A stretch of 64,000 bases of DNA from Candidatus Leptofilum gracile (GTDB taxonomy: Bacteria > Chloroflexota > Anaerolineae > Promineifilales > Promineifilaceae): NCBI GenBank assembly GCA_016713825.1, contig JADJOJ010000006.1:62001-126000 (forward strand), given 5' to 3'. A program made the translations under genes and the position numbers. This document shows positions 15,372-24,895 of this stretch, piece after piece. The notes below the pieces were generated by a model. That model did not search any database and had not been told where the DNA came from. It worked only from the letters and a program-made list of their open reading frames with translations. How positions within the stretch are numbered: the first letter of the stretch is position 1; every line of letters begins with the position of its first letter.

Positions 15372-18260
15372 TTATTCGGCCGTGTCGCTTAGGGCGTGGG
15401 TGACGGCCTGGTTTAAGGTAATGGGTGAAATCGGTTTCAGCAGCACTTCTTTTACCCCCAGGGCGCGTAACAGGGCGGTGTCGGTTGTGATGGGATGCCC
15501 GGTGATAAAGATGACGGGCATAGACAAGTTCAGGTCGCGCAAGGTTTGAACAAAGGCCAACCCACCCATTTTGGGCATGATCATGTCGCTGATGATGAGG
15601 GCAACGGCCGTATCTGACTGCAAAATAGCCAACGCTTCTTCCCCATTGGCCGCTTCAATGACCTCATATTGCCACAGGTTCAGGCTGTCTCGCAGGGCGC
15701 TGCGCAGGGCGGGTGCATCTTCAATAATGAGCAAGCGCTGGCCACGTCCGGAAACGGCCGTTTGCGTTTCTGATGTCTGGTGGGCGCTCACCGTTTCTTG
15801 ATGCGCCGGTAAATAAATCTTAAACGTGCTGCCCACCTGCGGCTGGCTAACCACCTCAATAAAGCCCCCATGCTGCGCCACAATGCCATGCACTTGCGAC
15901 AGCCCCAGCCCCGTGCCCCGGCCCGGTTCCTTGGTAGTCACAAACGGATCAAAAATGTGGTTGATGATTTCTGGCGCAATCCCCATACCTGAGTCCGAAA
16001 CCGATAAATAAATCCAATCCCCAGGTTCCATGCCCGCAATGGGAGCAGGCTGCCGCGCCTCAAGCTGACGGTTTGCCAGGGCAATACGCAGCACACCGCC
16101 ATCTGGCATTGCATCCCTGGCGTTTAACGCCAGGTTCATCAGCGTCTGCTCCATACGGGTTACATCGGCCAAAATTACATAGCTTTCTGCATCATAGTCC
16201 AGATTGATCTCGATGTTTTCTGGCAGGGTGCGCTGAAGCAGCTTCACTTCTTCTTTGAGCAAAACGAGCAGATCAAGCGGTTGTTTCTCCACCACAGACC
16301 GGCGGCTAAAATCGAGAATTTGCTCAATAAGGCGAGCCGCTCGCTTGGCTTGCTGGCTAATTGTCGCCAACTGGCTCTGCTCTTTGGGGGTTAGGTGTTT
16401 AGAATTCCCCAACAGCTGTGAATACAGCAAAATGACCGCCATCAGATTGTTGAAGTCGTGGGCGATGCCTGCGGCCAGCTGGCCAATGGCGGCCAAACGC
16501 TCCTGGCGCTGCAGCTGTTCGCGCTCTTTTTCCACCTGTTTGCGCCTGGTGATATCTTGCTTGATGGCAATAAAATGGGTGATGTTGCCGTCATCATCCA
16601 CAACTGGGGTAATCGCTTCTTCTTCTACATAGAGCGAGCCATCCTTGCGTTTGTTGAGCAGTTCGCCACGCCACACCTTGCCGCTGAGGATGGTGTCCCA
16701 CATCTGCTTGTAAAAAGCGGCATCATGCTCACCCGATCTGACCAATTCCCGTGGGTTCCGCCCCCGGGCTTCTTCCAGGCTGTAGCCAGTTAGCTCTGTA
16801 AAGGCGGGGTTGGTCCATTCGATCCGGCCAGCTATATCGGTAATCACAATGCCGTTAGCGGCCGCATTGAGGGCGCTGCTTTGCAAATGGAGCTGGCTTT
16901 CAAAGGCACGCCGCTCTGTGACATCAGCGGCAATGCTGATGACGGTGCGACGGCCGTCTGGCAGACGGCCCAACGGGGCAGAACTAAACTCCCAAATGCG
17001 CTGCGTGCCGTCTTTACAGGTAACAAAAAATTCCCCTTCATCGACTCGTTTGGCAAGCGTATAGAGCTGGTCAATGCCGGCCATCACGCTGGCCTGGTTT
17101 GTTCCATATGCCAGTTTGGCCCAGTTGGCAATCGTAGAAACCTCTGCTGGCGTGTAGCCTGTGGTATCCAGCCATGTTTGGCTGAACGACAGCACTTCGC
17201 CATCTTCTGCATGAATGATGATGGGAAAAGGTGCAACTTCAATGGCTTTGCGGAACCGAAGTTCGCTTTGGCGCAATGCTTCTTCTGTTTGCTTGCGGTC
17301 ATGGATGTCTAAAAAGACGCCCACTATTTTTTCAAGTTTATTCTCGTTGTCGTAAAACGGTATCCCACGGTCCAGCATCCAGCGGTAGGTGCCATCTTGC
17401 TGCAAAAAGCGGTATTCAATTTTTAGATTTTGTTTGTGGGCTTTTGCATTTTCCAGAGCCAGAGCCACCTGTTCCTGATCTTCAGGATGGATTTTATCGG
17501 TCCAGCTTTGGCTGGTGTGGCCCATTTCTGCGGCGGAATACCCTAGAATGCGCTGAAACTCTCCCTGCCAGATGACTCTATCTTCCTGAGGAAACCATTC
17601 ATAAACAATTTCACCCAGGGCGATGACCAGGGCCTGGTTCCGCTGGAAAATGCTGGCGCGTTCGGATTCGGCGCGTTTTTGGTTGGTGATATCTTTGGCG
17701 ACAATGAGGCGGGCGGAACGGCCGTAATAAGTTACCGCATGCGACACAATTTCTACCGGAAACACCGTACCATCCTTGCGCTGGTGTCGCCATTCCCCCG
17801 TCACGTTCAGCTGCCTAGGCCGCTCAAAAACCTCCTTTTCCAGTAAAGGCACATCTTCCACCGGGCGAATATCCCGAATGGTTTGCTGCAAAAATTCAGA
17901 CCGCGAAAAATTGTATTTTTCTATTGCTGCCTCATTCACTTCCAAAAACGCCAATGTTTCCAGGTCATACACCCACATCGGCAGCGGGTTGTTGTTAAAC
18001 AGCAGCCGGTATCGTCTTTCGCTTTCGGTTAGGGCCAGCTTCGCCTCTTTGTTTTGTTGGTGAGCCCGTGTCACCAGCGTATAAATAATGAGCGTGCTTA
18101 AGGTAACAAACAACCACCCCTTGTACGTTTGCCACTTCACCAACTGATCTACCTGCCCAATCAGTAAAAACAAAATTTGATCAGTAACCAAAATCCACAG
18201 CAGCCCAAACAACGCATAAATAAGTGGAATTCGTAATGTCTCAGAGTTAAGATATTTCAT
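15372..18260 (-). CDS. Membrane-bound multi-PAS hybrid sensor histidine kinase, about 962 aa
   Basis: Two N-terminal membrane segments (IYALFGLLWILVTDQILFLL and GWLFVTLSTLIIYTLVT) are followed by four PAS/PAC modules. These lie at roughly residues 80-205, 210-340, 345-465 and 470-595 (each ending in DITNQK, DIHDRK, DVTERR or DITRRK). HisKA has the His in IAHDFNNLMAVILLYSQLL. HATPase_c has SDSGMGIAPE and GRGTGLGLSQVHGIVAQHGG. A C-terminal receiver domain follows, with phospho-Asp in ALIISDMIMPKMGG and the conserved Lys in VLLKPIS. The start is either ATG 18260, with AGGG upstream, or 18275. The signal is unknown; PAS modules suggest redox or small-molecule sensing. Confidence 0.92.
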   Translation of the reverse strand: MKYLNSETLRIPLIYALFGLLWILVTDQILFLLIGQVDQLVKWQTYKGWLFVTLSTLIIYTLVTRAHQQNKEAKLALTESERRYRLLFNNNPLPMWVYDLETLAFLEVNEAAIEKYNFSRSEFLQQTIRDIRPVEDVPLLEKEVFERPRQLNVTGEWRHQRKDGTVFPVEIVSHAVTYYGRSARLIVAKDITNQKRAESERASIFQRNQALVIALGEIVYEWFPQEDRVIWQGEFQRILGYSAAEMGHTSQSWTDKIHPEDQEQVALALENAKAHKQNLKIEYRFLQQDGTYRWMLDRGIPFYDNENKLEKIVGVFLDIHDRKQTEEALRQSELRFRKAIEVAPFPIIIHAEDGEVLSFSQTWLDTTGYTPAEVSTIANWAKLAYGTNQASVMAGIDQLYTLAKRVDEGEFFVTCKDGTQRIWEFSSAPLGRLPDGRRTVISIAADVTERRAFESQLHLQSSALNAAANGIVITDIAGRIEWTNPAFTELTGYSLEEARGRNPRELVRSGEHDAAFYKQMWDTILSGKVWRGELLNKRKDGSLYVEEEAITPVVDDDGNITHFIAIKQDITRRKQVEKEREQLQRQERLAAIGQLAAGIAHDFNNLMAVILLYSQLLGNSKHLTPKEQSQLATISQQAKRAARLIEQILDFSRRSVVEKQPLDLLVLLKEEVKLLQRTLPENIEINLDYDAESYVILADVTRMEQTLMNLALNARDAMPDGGVLRIALANRQLEARQPAPIAGMEPGDWIYLSVSDSGMGIAPEIINHIFDPFVTTKEPGRGTGLGLSQVHGIVAQHGGFIEVVSQPQVGSTFKIYLPAHQETVSAHQTSETQTAVSGRGQRLLIIEDAPALRSALRDSLNLWQYEVIEAANGEEALAILQSDTAVALIISDMIMPKMGGLAFVQTLRDLNLSMPVIFITGHPITTDTALLRALGVKEVLLKPISPITLNQAVTHALSDTAE

Positions 18261-18275
18261 GACGGTGGCCCTCAC

Positions 18276-18770
18276 GAAAACATAAATAGACGAATTAGAA
18301 GAAACAACCCATTTTCTCTGGCAGGGCTAACTTTCAATCGTCGCTGTTGTCTCCCCCATTGCAAGTTTTGTCGGTCTACCAGATGTCTGATCACTATCTT
18401 TGCATTTTTAGGCTGTCATTCCCGTGAAGGCGGGAATCCACTCTGGTGCACAAAATGGATACCCGCTTTCACGGGTATGACACACACTGGCAAAGTCAAA
18501 ATTTGCAAAGATGATGGTCTGATGTTATCAGCTAAAGTTTAATCATCAACTGCCCATACTCATAACATTACCATAAAAAAATTTATCGGCTTGTTTGTCT
18601 AGCAGTGGTGAAATTGGGTGGTGAGTCTACTTTCATGGCGCTTGCAGCTAATTGTATAATACGCCTAGACGTGCCAATGGCTGAACCAGTGTGGGAGCAC
18701 ATTCATTCCCTCGCCATACCTGGCCCGTCCCCACCTTAACTTGTTCAGTTAGTCAGCATAAGGAGAAAAA
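18276..18770. other. Gene-free divergent region upstream of ppdK
   Basis: These 495 bases separate the hybrid kinase from ppdK. They contain the palindromic element at 18415-18481 and, at 18655-18660, a perfect TATAAT -10 hexamer for ppdK with only a poor -35 (TTCATG, 17-base spacing). No coding potential was seen. Confidence 0.6.
18415..18481. repeat. 67-bp imperfect palindrome GTCATTCCCGTGAA...TTCACGGGTATGAC
   Basis: The 26-base arms differ at about three positions. Further out, ATCTTTGCA (about 18396) and TGCAAAGAT (about 18508) continue the symmetry, making a 110-120-base MITE-like unit. The ATTCCCGTG-CGGGAAT core resembles the ATTCCC...GGGAAT repeats known in Neisseria and other bacteria. 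Confidence 0.75.
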
Positions 18771-21476
18771 ATGTTATACGAGCAACGCGATCATAAATGG
18801 GTCTACCTCTTTTCTGAAGGGCGCACTGACATGAAAGCCTTGCTGGGTGGCAAGGGGGCCAACGTGGCCGAAATGACTCAGGCGGGCCTGCCCGTGCCCC
18901 CTGGCTTCACCCTCACCACCGAAGCGTGCAACGCTTATGCTCAGTATGAAAATCGTTTTCCCGAAGGCATGTGGTCGCAGGCGCAGGCGGCGCTGGCCCA
19001 GGTAGAATCTATGACGGGCAAACAGTTTGGCGGCCAGGCCAACCCGCTGCTGGTTTCTGTGCGCTCCGGCGCGGCCATTTCTATGCCCGGCATGATGGAC
19101 ACCGTGCTCAACCTGGGGCTGAACGATGAGACGGTGGAAGGGTTGGCCGCGCTTACCCACAACCGCCGCTTTGCCCTGGATGCCTACCGCCGCTTCATCA
19201 GCATGTTTGGCAGCATTGTGATGAAGGTGCCGCAAGAAAAGTTTAGTCGGGCGCTGGAGCGGTTTAAAGCGCAAACCGCCTCTGGGCGGGATACAGACCT
19301 GAGCGAAGAGCAGCTGAATGAACTGATCACCGTTTACAAGCGGATTATCTTTACCGACCGGCACGGGGATGCGTTCCCCCTGGATCCGTACGAGCAGCTG
19401 CGCATGGCGATTGCGGCCGTTTTTGATTCGTGGAACGGCCGTCGCGCCATCGACTATCGCCGCATTCACCGCATACCAGATGATTTGGGAACGGCCGTAA
19501 ACGTGCAAGCCATGGTCTTCGGCAATATGGGCTGGGACAGCGGCACCGGCGTCGCCTTCACCCGCAACCCCTCCACCGGCGAAAAGCTGGTGTTTGGCGA
19601 ATACCTGCTCAACGCCCAGGGCGAAGACGTGGTCGCCGGCATCCGTACCCCCAAATCAATCCACCAAATGGCCGAAGAACTGCCCCAATCGTACGACCAG
19701 CTCATGCAAATTACCCAGCGGCTGGAAACCCACTACCGCGATATGCAAGACATTGAATTTACCATCGAGCAGGGCAAGCTGTGGATTTTGCAAACACGCA
19801 CCGGCAAGCGCACCGGGGCGGCGGCGGTAGCCATTGCTGTAGATATGGTGGCCGAGGGCGTGATTGAGCGGGAAACGGCCGTACTCCGCGTAGAAGCCAA
19901 CCAGCTAGACCAACTCCTGCACCCCACCGTAGACCCCGACGCCGACGCCACCATCATCGCCACCGGCCTGCCCGCCAGCCCCGGGGCCGCCACCGGCAAA
20001 ATCGTCCTCACCCCAGACGACGCCGTCAGCTACAGCGAACAGGGCGATCCCGTCATCCTCGTCCGCCACGAAACCAGCCCCGACGACTTCCACGGCATGG
20101 TCGTTGCCGAAGCGATTCTCACCGCGCGAGGCGGCATGACTTCCCACGCCGCCGTCGTCGCCCGCGGCATGGGCACCCCCTGCATCGTCGGCGCAGACGA
20201 GATCGAAATTAGTGAAGAAGAAGGGTACTTCTACGCCAACGACCACAAATTACGCCGGGGCGACTGGATCACCATCGACGGCTCCACCGGCACCGTACTG
20301 CTGGGCCAGGTAGCCACCAAGCAGCCAGAGCTGGGCGCGCATTACCAAACCCTCATGGGCTGGGCCGATGGCCTGCGCCAACTGCGCGTGCGCGCCAATG
20401 CAGACACCGGCCACGACGCCACCGTCGCCCGCGACTTTGGCGCAGAAGGCATTGGCCTCTGCCGCACAGAGCATATGTTTTTTGGCGAAGAGCGGCTAAG
20501 CATCATGCGTGAAATGATTTTGGCCACCGACCTGGCCGCCCGGCAAGCCGCCCTGGAAAAGCTGCTGCCCATCCAACGCCACGACTTTTTAGAGATTTTC
20601 CAGGCGATGGACGGCCTGCCCGTCACCATCCGCCTGCTAGACCCGCCGCTGCACGAGTTCCTGCCCAACTTTGAGGAGCTGCAAACCGAGCTATACGAGC
20701 TAAAGCTAAAAACGCAGCAGGTAGACAGTTTTGCCCAGATGGATCAGCTGCTGCGCCAGATTTGGGAAAAAGAGCAGCTGTTGCACCGCGTAGCCCAGCT
20801 GCGCGAAGCCAACCCGATGTTGGGCCACCGGGGCTGCCGCCTGGGGCTGGTCTACCCAGAAGTGACCGAAATGCAGACGCGGGCCATCATGGAAGCGGCT
20901 TGCGAGGCACAGGCAAAAGGGGTAAATGTGCTGCCAGAAATCATGATCCCGCTGGTGTCTGTGGAGACGGAGCTGCGCCACCAGCGGGCGGTGGTGGCCC
21001 GGATTGCCGAAGAGGTGCTGGGCGCGTACGGCATGAAGCTAGAGTACGCCATCGGCACCATGATTGAGCTGCCCCGTGCGGCTCTGACGGCGCACCGCAT
21101 TGCCGAACACGCCGACTTTTTCAGCTTTGGCACCAATGATCTGACGCAAACCACCTTTGGCCTGAGCCGGGATGACAGCGGCCGTTTCCTCTCCCATTAC
21201 GTCAGTGAAAAGCTGCTGGCTGACGATCCGTTCCAGGTGCTGGACCAAACCGGCGTGGGCGAGTTGGTAAAAATCGGCGTGGAGCGGGGTCGCCAGACCA
21301 AGCCAGCGCTGAAGGTGGGCATCTGCGGCGAGCACGGCGGCGAGCCGCGCAGCATTGCCTTTTGCCAGGAAGTGGGGCTGAACTACGTGAGCTGCTCACC
21401 CTATCGGGTACCGATCGCCCGCTTGGCGGCGGCGCAGGCGGCGCTAAAAAGTAATCGCAAGACGGTTACAAATTAA
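18771..21476 (+). CDS. ppdK: Pyruvate, phosphate dikinase, 901 aa
   Basis: The enzyme interconverts pyruvate, ATP and phosphate with PEP, AMP and pyrophosphate. It serves glycolysis or gluconeogenesis depending on conditions. The N-terminal ATP-grasp domain has GGKGANVAEMTQAGLPVPPGF. The swivelling phospho-His domain has GGMTSHAAVVARGMGTPCIVG with the catalytic His. The C-terminal PEP/pyruvate barrel has GHRGCRLGLVYPEV, the FSFGTNDLTQTTFG loop and GICGEHGGEP. The length is full for the family. AAGGAGA is six bases before the ATG. The gene stands alone on the plus strand. A GGAGATTGG repeat begins two bases after the stop. Confidence 0.97.
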   Translation: MLYEQRDHKWVYLFSEGRTDMKALLGGKGANVAEMTQAGLPVPPGFTLTTEACNAYAQYENRFPEGMWSQAQAALAQVESMTGKQFGGQANPLLVSVRSGAAISMPGMMDTVLNLGLNDETVEGLAALTHNRRFALDAYRRFISMFGSIVMKVPQEKFSRALERFKAQTASGRDTDLSEEQLNELITVYKRIIFTDRHGDAFPLDPYEQLRMAIAAVFDSWNGRRAIDYRRIHRIPDDLGTAVNVQAMVFGNMGWDSGTGVAFTRNPSTGEKLVFGEYLLNAQGEDVVAGIRTPKSIHQMAEELPQSYDQLMQITQRLETHYRDMQDIEFTIEQGKLWILQTRTGKRTGAAAVAIAVDMVAEGVIERETAVLRVEANQLDQLLHPTVDPDADATIIATGLPASPGAATGKIVLTPDDAVSYSEQGDPVILVRHETSPDDFHGMVVAEAILTARGGMTSHAAVVARGMGTPCIVGADEIEISEEEGYFYANDHKLRRGDWITIDGSTGTVLLGQVATKQPELGAHYQTLMGWADGLRQLRVRANADTGHDATVARDFGAEGIGLCRTEHMFFGEERLSIMREMILATDLAARQAALEKLLPIQRHDFLEIFQAMDGLPVTIRLLDPPLHEFLPNFEELQTELYELKLKTQQVDSFAQMDQLLRQIWEKEQLLHRVAQLREANPMLGHRGCRLGLVYPEVTEMQTRAIMEAACEAQAKGVNVLPEIMIPLVSVETELRHQRAVVARIAEEVLGAYGMKLEYAIGTMIELPRAALTAHRIAEHADFFSFGTNDLTQTTFGLSRDDSGRFLSHYVSEKLLADDPFQVLDQTGVGELVKIGVERGRQTKPALKVGICGEHGGEPRSIAFCQEVGLNYVSCSPYRVPIARLAAAQAALKSNRKTVTN

Positions 21477-21477
21477 T

Positions 21478-21518
21478 TGGAGATTGGAGATTGGAGATTG
21501 CCCCATCTCCAATCTCCC
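21478..21518. repeat. GGAGATTGGAGATTGG repeat after ppdK
   Basis: Three tandem GGAGATT units face CATCTCCAATCTCC. This is the GGAGATTGG family, also at 31094-31295, 45281-45335 and, inside a gene, at 23813-23840. It starts immediately after the ppdK stop codon and can form a hairpin. Confidence 0.8.
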
Positions 21519-21569
21519 CAAAAAACTCACGTTAAGCCGTTAACCCATCATCGTTAACCGCGAAGGACG

Positions 21570-21700
21570 TAATGAACGGGGAGAAATTGGTAAAAGCGCC
21601 GCATCTGCTCTGTGCCATTTTTCTGCATCAAGAGATGAGCGCCCGGGCGTAACGAAGATCTGCCAGCCGGGTTTCCTTTTATCATCTCATTGTTCGGGTT
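21570..21700 (+). other. Possible structured leader upstream of the small membrane protein
   Basis: AGAGATGA (about 21630) can pair with TCATCTCA (about 21683), enclosing GCCCGGG...CCGGGT. A CGGGGAGAAATTGG segment lies further upstream. The arrangement looks structured but matched no riboswitch class I could name with confidence. It could be chance. Confidence 0.25.
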
Positions 21701-21751
21701 ATTTGCGGGATACGGCCGTTCAGCCGCCCACCACATTAAGGAAAACCAACT

Positions 21752-22189
21752 ATGAAAGCAACGGCCGTTGGCACCACCTCTGGCTGCGTTATCTGGATTT
21801 TTGCCTTTGGGCTAGTCTCCATCTGCCTTTGCCCCATTGCTGTGGTCATTGGCACCTTTTCTACCACGCTGGGGGCAGACACCGTGGCGGGCATTATGGG
21901 GCCATACCTCTGCCCAGAAGAGAGCAGCGCCGATGTGGTTACCTTCCAGACCACCACCACCGATGAATTTGGCAATCTAGAGCCCGCCACTGGCTACGAA
22001 ATGCGCTGCCTGGATGCCAACGGCAATGTGGTGCAAGAGGGCAGCCCCAATTTTGCCTTTTACTGGGTAGGGCTGCTGATGTTGGGCAGCCTGCTGTTGT
22101 CTGGCGGGTTGGCTTTTCTGGTGGCAGCACCGTTGGGCGCGTTTATTGCCCGGCGAAACGGCCGTTCCGCCTCCACCGCCAATCCTTAA
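21752..22189 (+). CDS. Small two-segment membrane protein, 145 aa, function unknown
   Basis: The N-terminal membrane segment (VIWIFAFGLVSICLCPIAVVIG) is followed by an approximately 70-residue extracytoplasmic loop with two Cys (PYLCPEES and MRCLDANGN), which could form a disulfide. A second membrane segment (FYWVGLLMLGSLLLSGGLAFLV) and a short Arg-rich tail (FIARRNGR) follow. The topology would place both ends in the cytoplasm. AAGGA lies upstream of the ATG. There is no family I recognise. The gene precedes the HerA-like ATPase by 131 bases in the same direction, so co-transcription is possible. Confidence 0.7.
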   Translation: MKATAVGTTSGCVIWIFAFGLVSICLCPIAVVIGTFSTTLGADTVAGIMGPYLCPEESSADVVTFQTTTTDEFGNLEPATGYEMRCLDANGNVVQEGSPNFAFYWVGLLMLGSLLLSGGLAFLVAAPLGAFIARRNGRSASTANP

Positions 22190-22320
22190 GCCAACCACCG
22201 CACCCGTCTGCGAACCGTCCCCCAAATTTTTTTGTGGCCTTTTTACGGTGCCGCCCGATTTCGCAAATTTTCAGTAGACACATCCGCAACTTGCGGTAAA
22301 CTGGAACCGGAGGCGAAATC

Positions 22321-24837
22321 ATGTTAGACACAGATGGAAAATTTTATTTAGGCCGCGTCGTAGACGCGAAAACAAACGAGAAGATAGACCAGCCGCTGCT
22401 GTATGATTCGGATGATTTGGTGACGCACGCGGTGGTGGTGGGCATGACTGGCTCCGGCAAAACCGGCCTCTGCCTGGATTTACTGGAAGAAGCGGCGCTG
22501 AACAAAGTGCCCGCACTGATGATCGATCCCAAAGGGGACATCACCAATGCGCTGATGCACTTCCCAGAGCTGGCTCCAACCGATTTTGAACCGTGGATCA
22601 ACGCCAACCAGGCCCGCCGCGAGGGCAAAACAGTGGCGGAAGCGGCAGCAGAAACGGCCGCTCTCTGGCGCAATGGTCTGGCCGACTGGGAGATTACCCC
22701 CGACCGCATCCAAAAACTTAAAGACAGCGCCCAATTTTCCATCTACACCCCCGGCTCCGATGCGGGCCTGCCCGTCTCCATTTTGGCCTCGCTCAAAGCG
22801 CCCAACATCCCCTGGGAAAGCAACCGCGAACTGCTGCGCGAGAAAATCTCTGGCACCGTCACCGCCTTGTTGGGGCTGGTGGGGCTGCGCGACATCGACC
22901 CGGTGCGGGCGCGGGAGCACATTTTGCTGGCCAACATTTTTGAACACGCCTGGAGCCAGGGGCAAGACCTCGACCTGGCCAGTCTCATCATGCAAACGCA
23001 AGCGCCGCCATTTACCAAGCTGGGCGTGTTCGATGTGAACACCTTCTTCCCGGAAAAAGACCGCTTTGAGCTGGCGATGATGCTGAACAACATTTTGGCC
23101 TCGCCCGCCTTCCAGACCTGGATTGAGGGGGAGCCGTTGGACGTGGCCAGTTTGCTGTATATGCCAGACGGCCGTCCCCGCCACACCATTTTCTACATCG
23201 CCCACCTGTCAGAAGCGGAGCGGATGTTTTTTGTGACGCTGCTCTATTCGGCCGTGGAGTCGTGGATGCGGGCGCAGAAGGGCAGCACCACCCTCCGCGC
23301 CCTGGTCTACTTTGACGAGATTTTTGGCTACCTGCCCCCTACCGCCAATCCGCCCTCCAAAGAGCCGATGCTGCGCATGCTGAAGCAGGCGCGCGCTTTT
23401 GGCGTGGGCATGGTGCTGGCCACGCAAAACCCGGTCGATGTGGATTACAAAGCGTTGTCCAATGCCGGCACCTGGTTCATCGGCAAGCTGGGCACGGAGC
23501 AAGACAAGGCGCGGCTGCTGGACGGCCTCACCACGGCGGCCAGCGGCGGCTTCGACCGGCGCGTCTACGATGATCTGATCTCGGCGCTGGGCAAGCGGGT
23601 GTTCCTGCTGCGCAACGTGCACGACAAGCAGCCGTCGCTCTTCCAAACCCGCTGGGCGATGAACTACCTGGCCGGGCCAGTGACGCGGGACCAGATTCCG
23701 GCGCTGAATGCGCTGGCGGGGGTAGGTGAGCAGTTATCGGTAATCAGTGAACACTCTTCAGTGGGCAGTGAGAAGCTGGCGGCGACAACGCCTGCGCTGG
23801 AAGCAGTTCAATCTCCAATCTCCAATCTCCAATCTCCAACTTTGCCGGGAGAAGGGGCCAAGCCCGGCGTGCCGGGGCGGACGGAGGAGTTTTTCTTGCC
23901 GCAAAATTTGACCTTGAGCGAAGCGGCGAAGCGAGACGGCCGTTCCCTCCCCCTCAATGCGCAATCCGCAGGCATGTTGTACCGGCCCGTGCTGCTGGCC
24001 CAGGCGAGCATTGGCTTTAGCAACCGTCGTTACAATTTGGAGCATGAGGTGTGGCAAACGGCCGTTGTCCCCGAACCAGATCGGCGTGGCGTGGTGCGCT
24101 GGCAAGATTTTGAGTCCGAACGCATAGATGATCGCCAACTAGATCGCGCCCCCGTGCCAGATGCCCGCTTCGAGATGCTGGAAGCGCCGCTCAACGACGC
24201 CAAAAGCATGGCCACCATGAAAAAAGATTTTGAGGAATGGATTTATCGCGGGCTGGAAATTGAAGTGAAGGCCAACGAAGAGCTCAAAATTTATGGTGGC
24301 CCCAACATCTCGATTCAGGAATTTGCCAAACAGTGTGCTGAGGCTGGCAAAGAAGCATCTGACGCAGAAAGTAAAAAGGTGGCCGAGCAGTACGAAAAGA
24401 AAATTGATGCCGTCGAGGACAAGCTAAAGCGCGAAGAGCGCGAACTGGCCGAAGACGAAGCTGAGTACGATCAGCGCAAGCGGGAAGAAGCGGTGACCCA
24501 CGCCGAGACGTTGTTTAGCCTGTTCAGCAAGCGGCGGCGCAGCGTCTCCTCCTCCATGACCAAGCGGCGCATGACGGCCCAGGCCAAAGCCGACATCGAA
24601 GAGTCCAAAGACCAGATCGAAGAATTTCAAAAAGAAATTGCCGCGCTGGAAGCGGAAGCAGAAGAAGCGCTGGCCGAAATTCAGGCCAAATGGGAAGCGA
24701 TTGCCAACGACATGACGACCATCCCCATGACGCCCGCCAAAAGCAACATCCGCACCACGCTGTTTGGCGTGGCCTGGCTGCCGCACCACATCGTCCAGGT
24801 AGATGACGATTTTGTGTTGCTGCCGGGTTATGCTTGA
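22321..24837 (+). CDS. HerA/FtsK-superfamily ATPase (DUF87/DUF853-like), 838 aa
   Basis: The Walker A motif is GMTGSGKTGLCLDLLEEA at about residue 40, followed by PALMIDPKGDITNALMHFPEL. Walker B is ALVYFDEIFGYLPP and a sensor-like LATQNPVDVDYKALSNAGTWF follows. These order and spellings are typical of HerA-like DNA-pumping or conflict-system ATPases. A long charged coiled coil lies at about residues 680-800 (EKKIDAVEDKLKREERELAE). Between the ATPase core and the C-terminal region is a low-complexity insert at about residues 470-512 (23727-23850). It is encoded by intergenic-type repeats and reads in frame. GGAGGCG precedes the ATG. The cellular role is uncertain: DNA processing, or phage/plasmid interference. 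Confidence 0.82.
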   Translation: MLDTDGKFYLGRVVDAKTNEKIDQPLLYDSDDLVTHAVVVGMTGSGKTGLCLDLLEEAALNKVPALMIDPKGDITNALMHFPELAPTDFEPWINANQARREGKTVAEAAAETAALWRNGLADWEITPDRIQKLKDSAQFSIYTPGSDAGLPVSILASLKAPNIPWESNRELLREKISGTVTALLGLVGLRDIDPVRAREHILLANIFEHAWSQGQDLDLASLIMQTQAPPFTKLGVFDVNTFFPEKDRFELAMMLNNILASPAFQTWIEGEPLDVASLLYMPDGRPRHTIFYIAHLSEAERMFFVTLLYSAVESWMRAQKGSTTLRALVYFDEIFGYLPPTANPPSKEPMLRMLKQARAFGVGMVLATQNPVDVDYKALSNAGTWFIGKLGTEQDKARLLDGLTTAASGGFDRRVYDDLISALGKRVFLLRNVHDKQPSLFQTRWAMNYLAGPVTRDQIPALNALAGVGEQLSVISEHSSVGSEKLAATTPALEAVQSPISNLQSPTLPGEGAKPGVPGRTEEFFLPQNLTLSEAAKRDGRSLPLNAQSAGMLYRPVLLAQASIGFSNRRYNLEHEVWQTAVVPEPDRRGVVRWQDFESERIDDRQLDRAPVPDARFEMLEAPLNDAKSMATMKKDFEEWIYRGLEIEVKANEELKIYGGPNISIQEFAKQCAEAGKEASDAESKKVAEQYEKKIDAVEDKLKREERELAEDEAEYDQRKREEAVTHAETLFSLFSKRRRSVSSSMTKRRMTAQAKADIEESKDQIEEFQKEIAALEAEAEEALAEIQAKWEAIANDMTTIPMTPAKSNIRTTLFGVAWLPHHIVQVDDDFVLLPGYA
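23727..23850. repeat. Intergenic-type repeats inserted in frame in the HerA-like gene
   Basis: The segment GAGCAGTTATCGGTAATCAG is a cousin of the ATTACTGATTACCG spacers at 1231-1282 and 34921-35008. TCTCCAATCTCCAATCTCC is the reverse of the GGAGATTGG family. They encode SVISEHSSVGSEK and VQSPISNLQSPT, which look unlike the surrounding protein. Confidence 0.75.
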
Positions 24838-24845
24838 TTTTCGGT

Positions 24846-24851
24846 TATAAT
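24846..24851 (+). promoter_or_regulatory. TATAAT -10 element of the DUF104/PIN pair
   Basis: A perfect TATAAT lies 45 bases before the antitoxin ATG and 9 bases after the stop of the ATPase gene. No good -35 hexamer is visible at 16-18 bases. Confidence 0.4.
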
Positions 24852-24895
24852 GTCACAGAGACGAATTCTGGATTCAAAGTGAGGTTGGTATTGGT

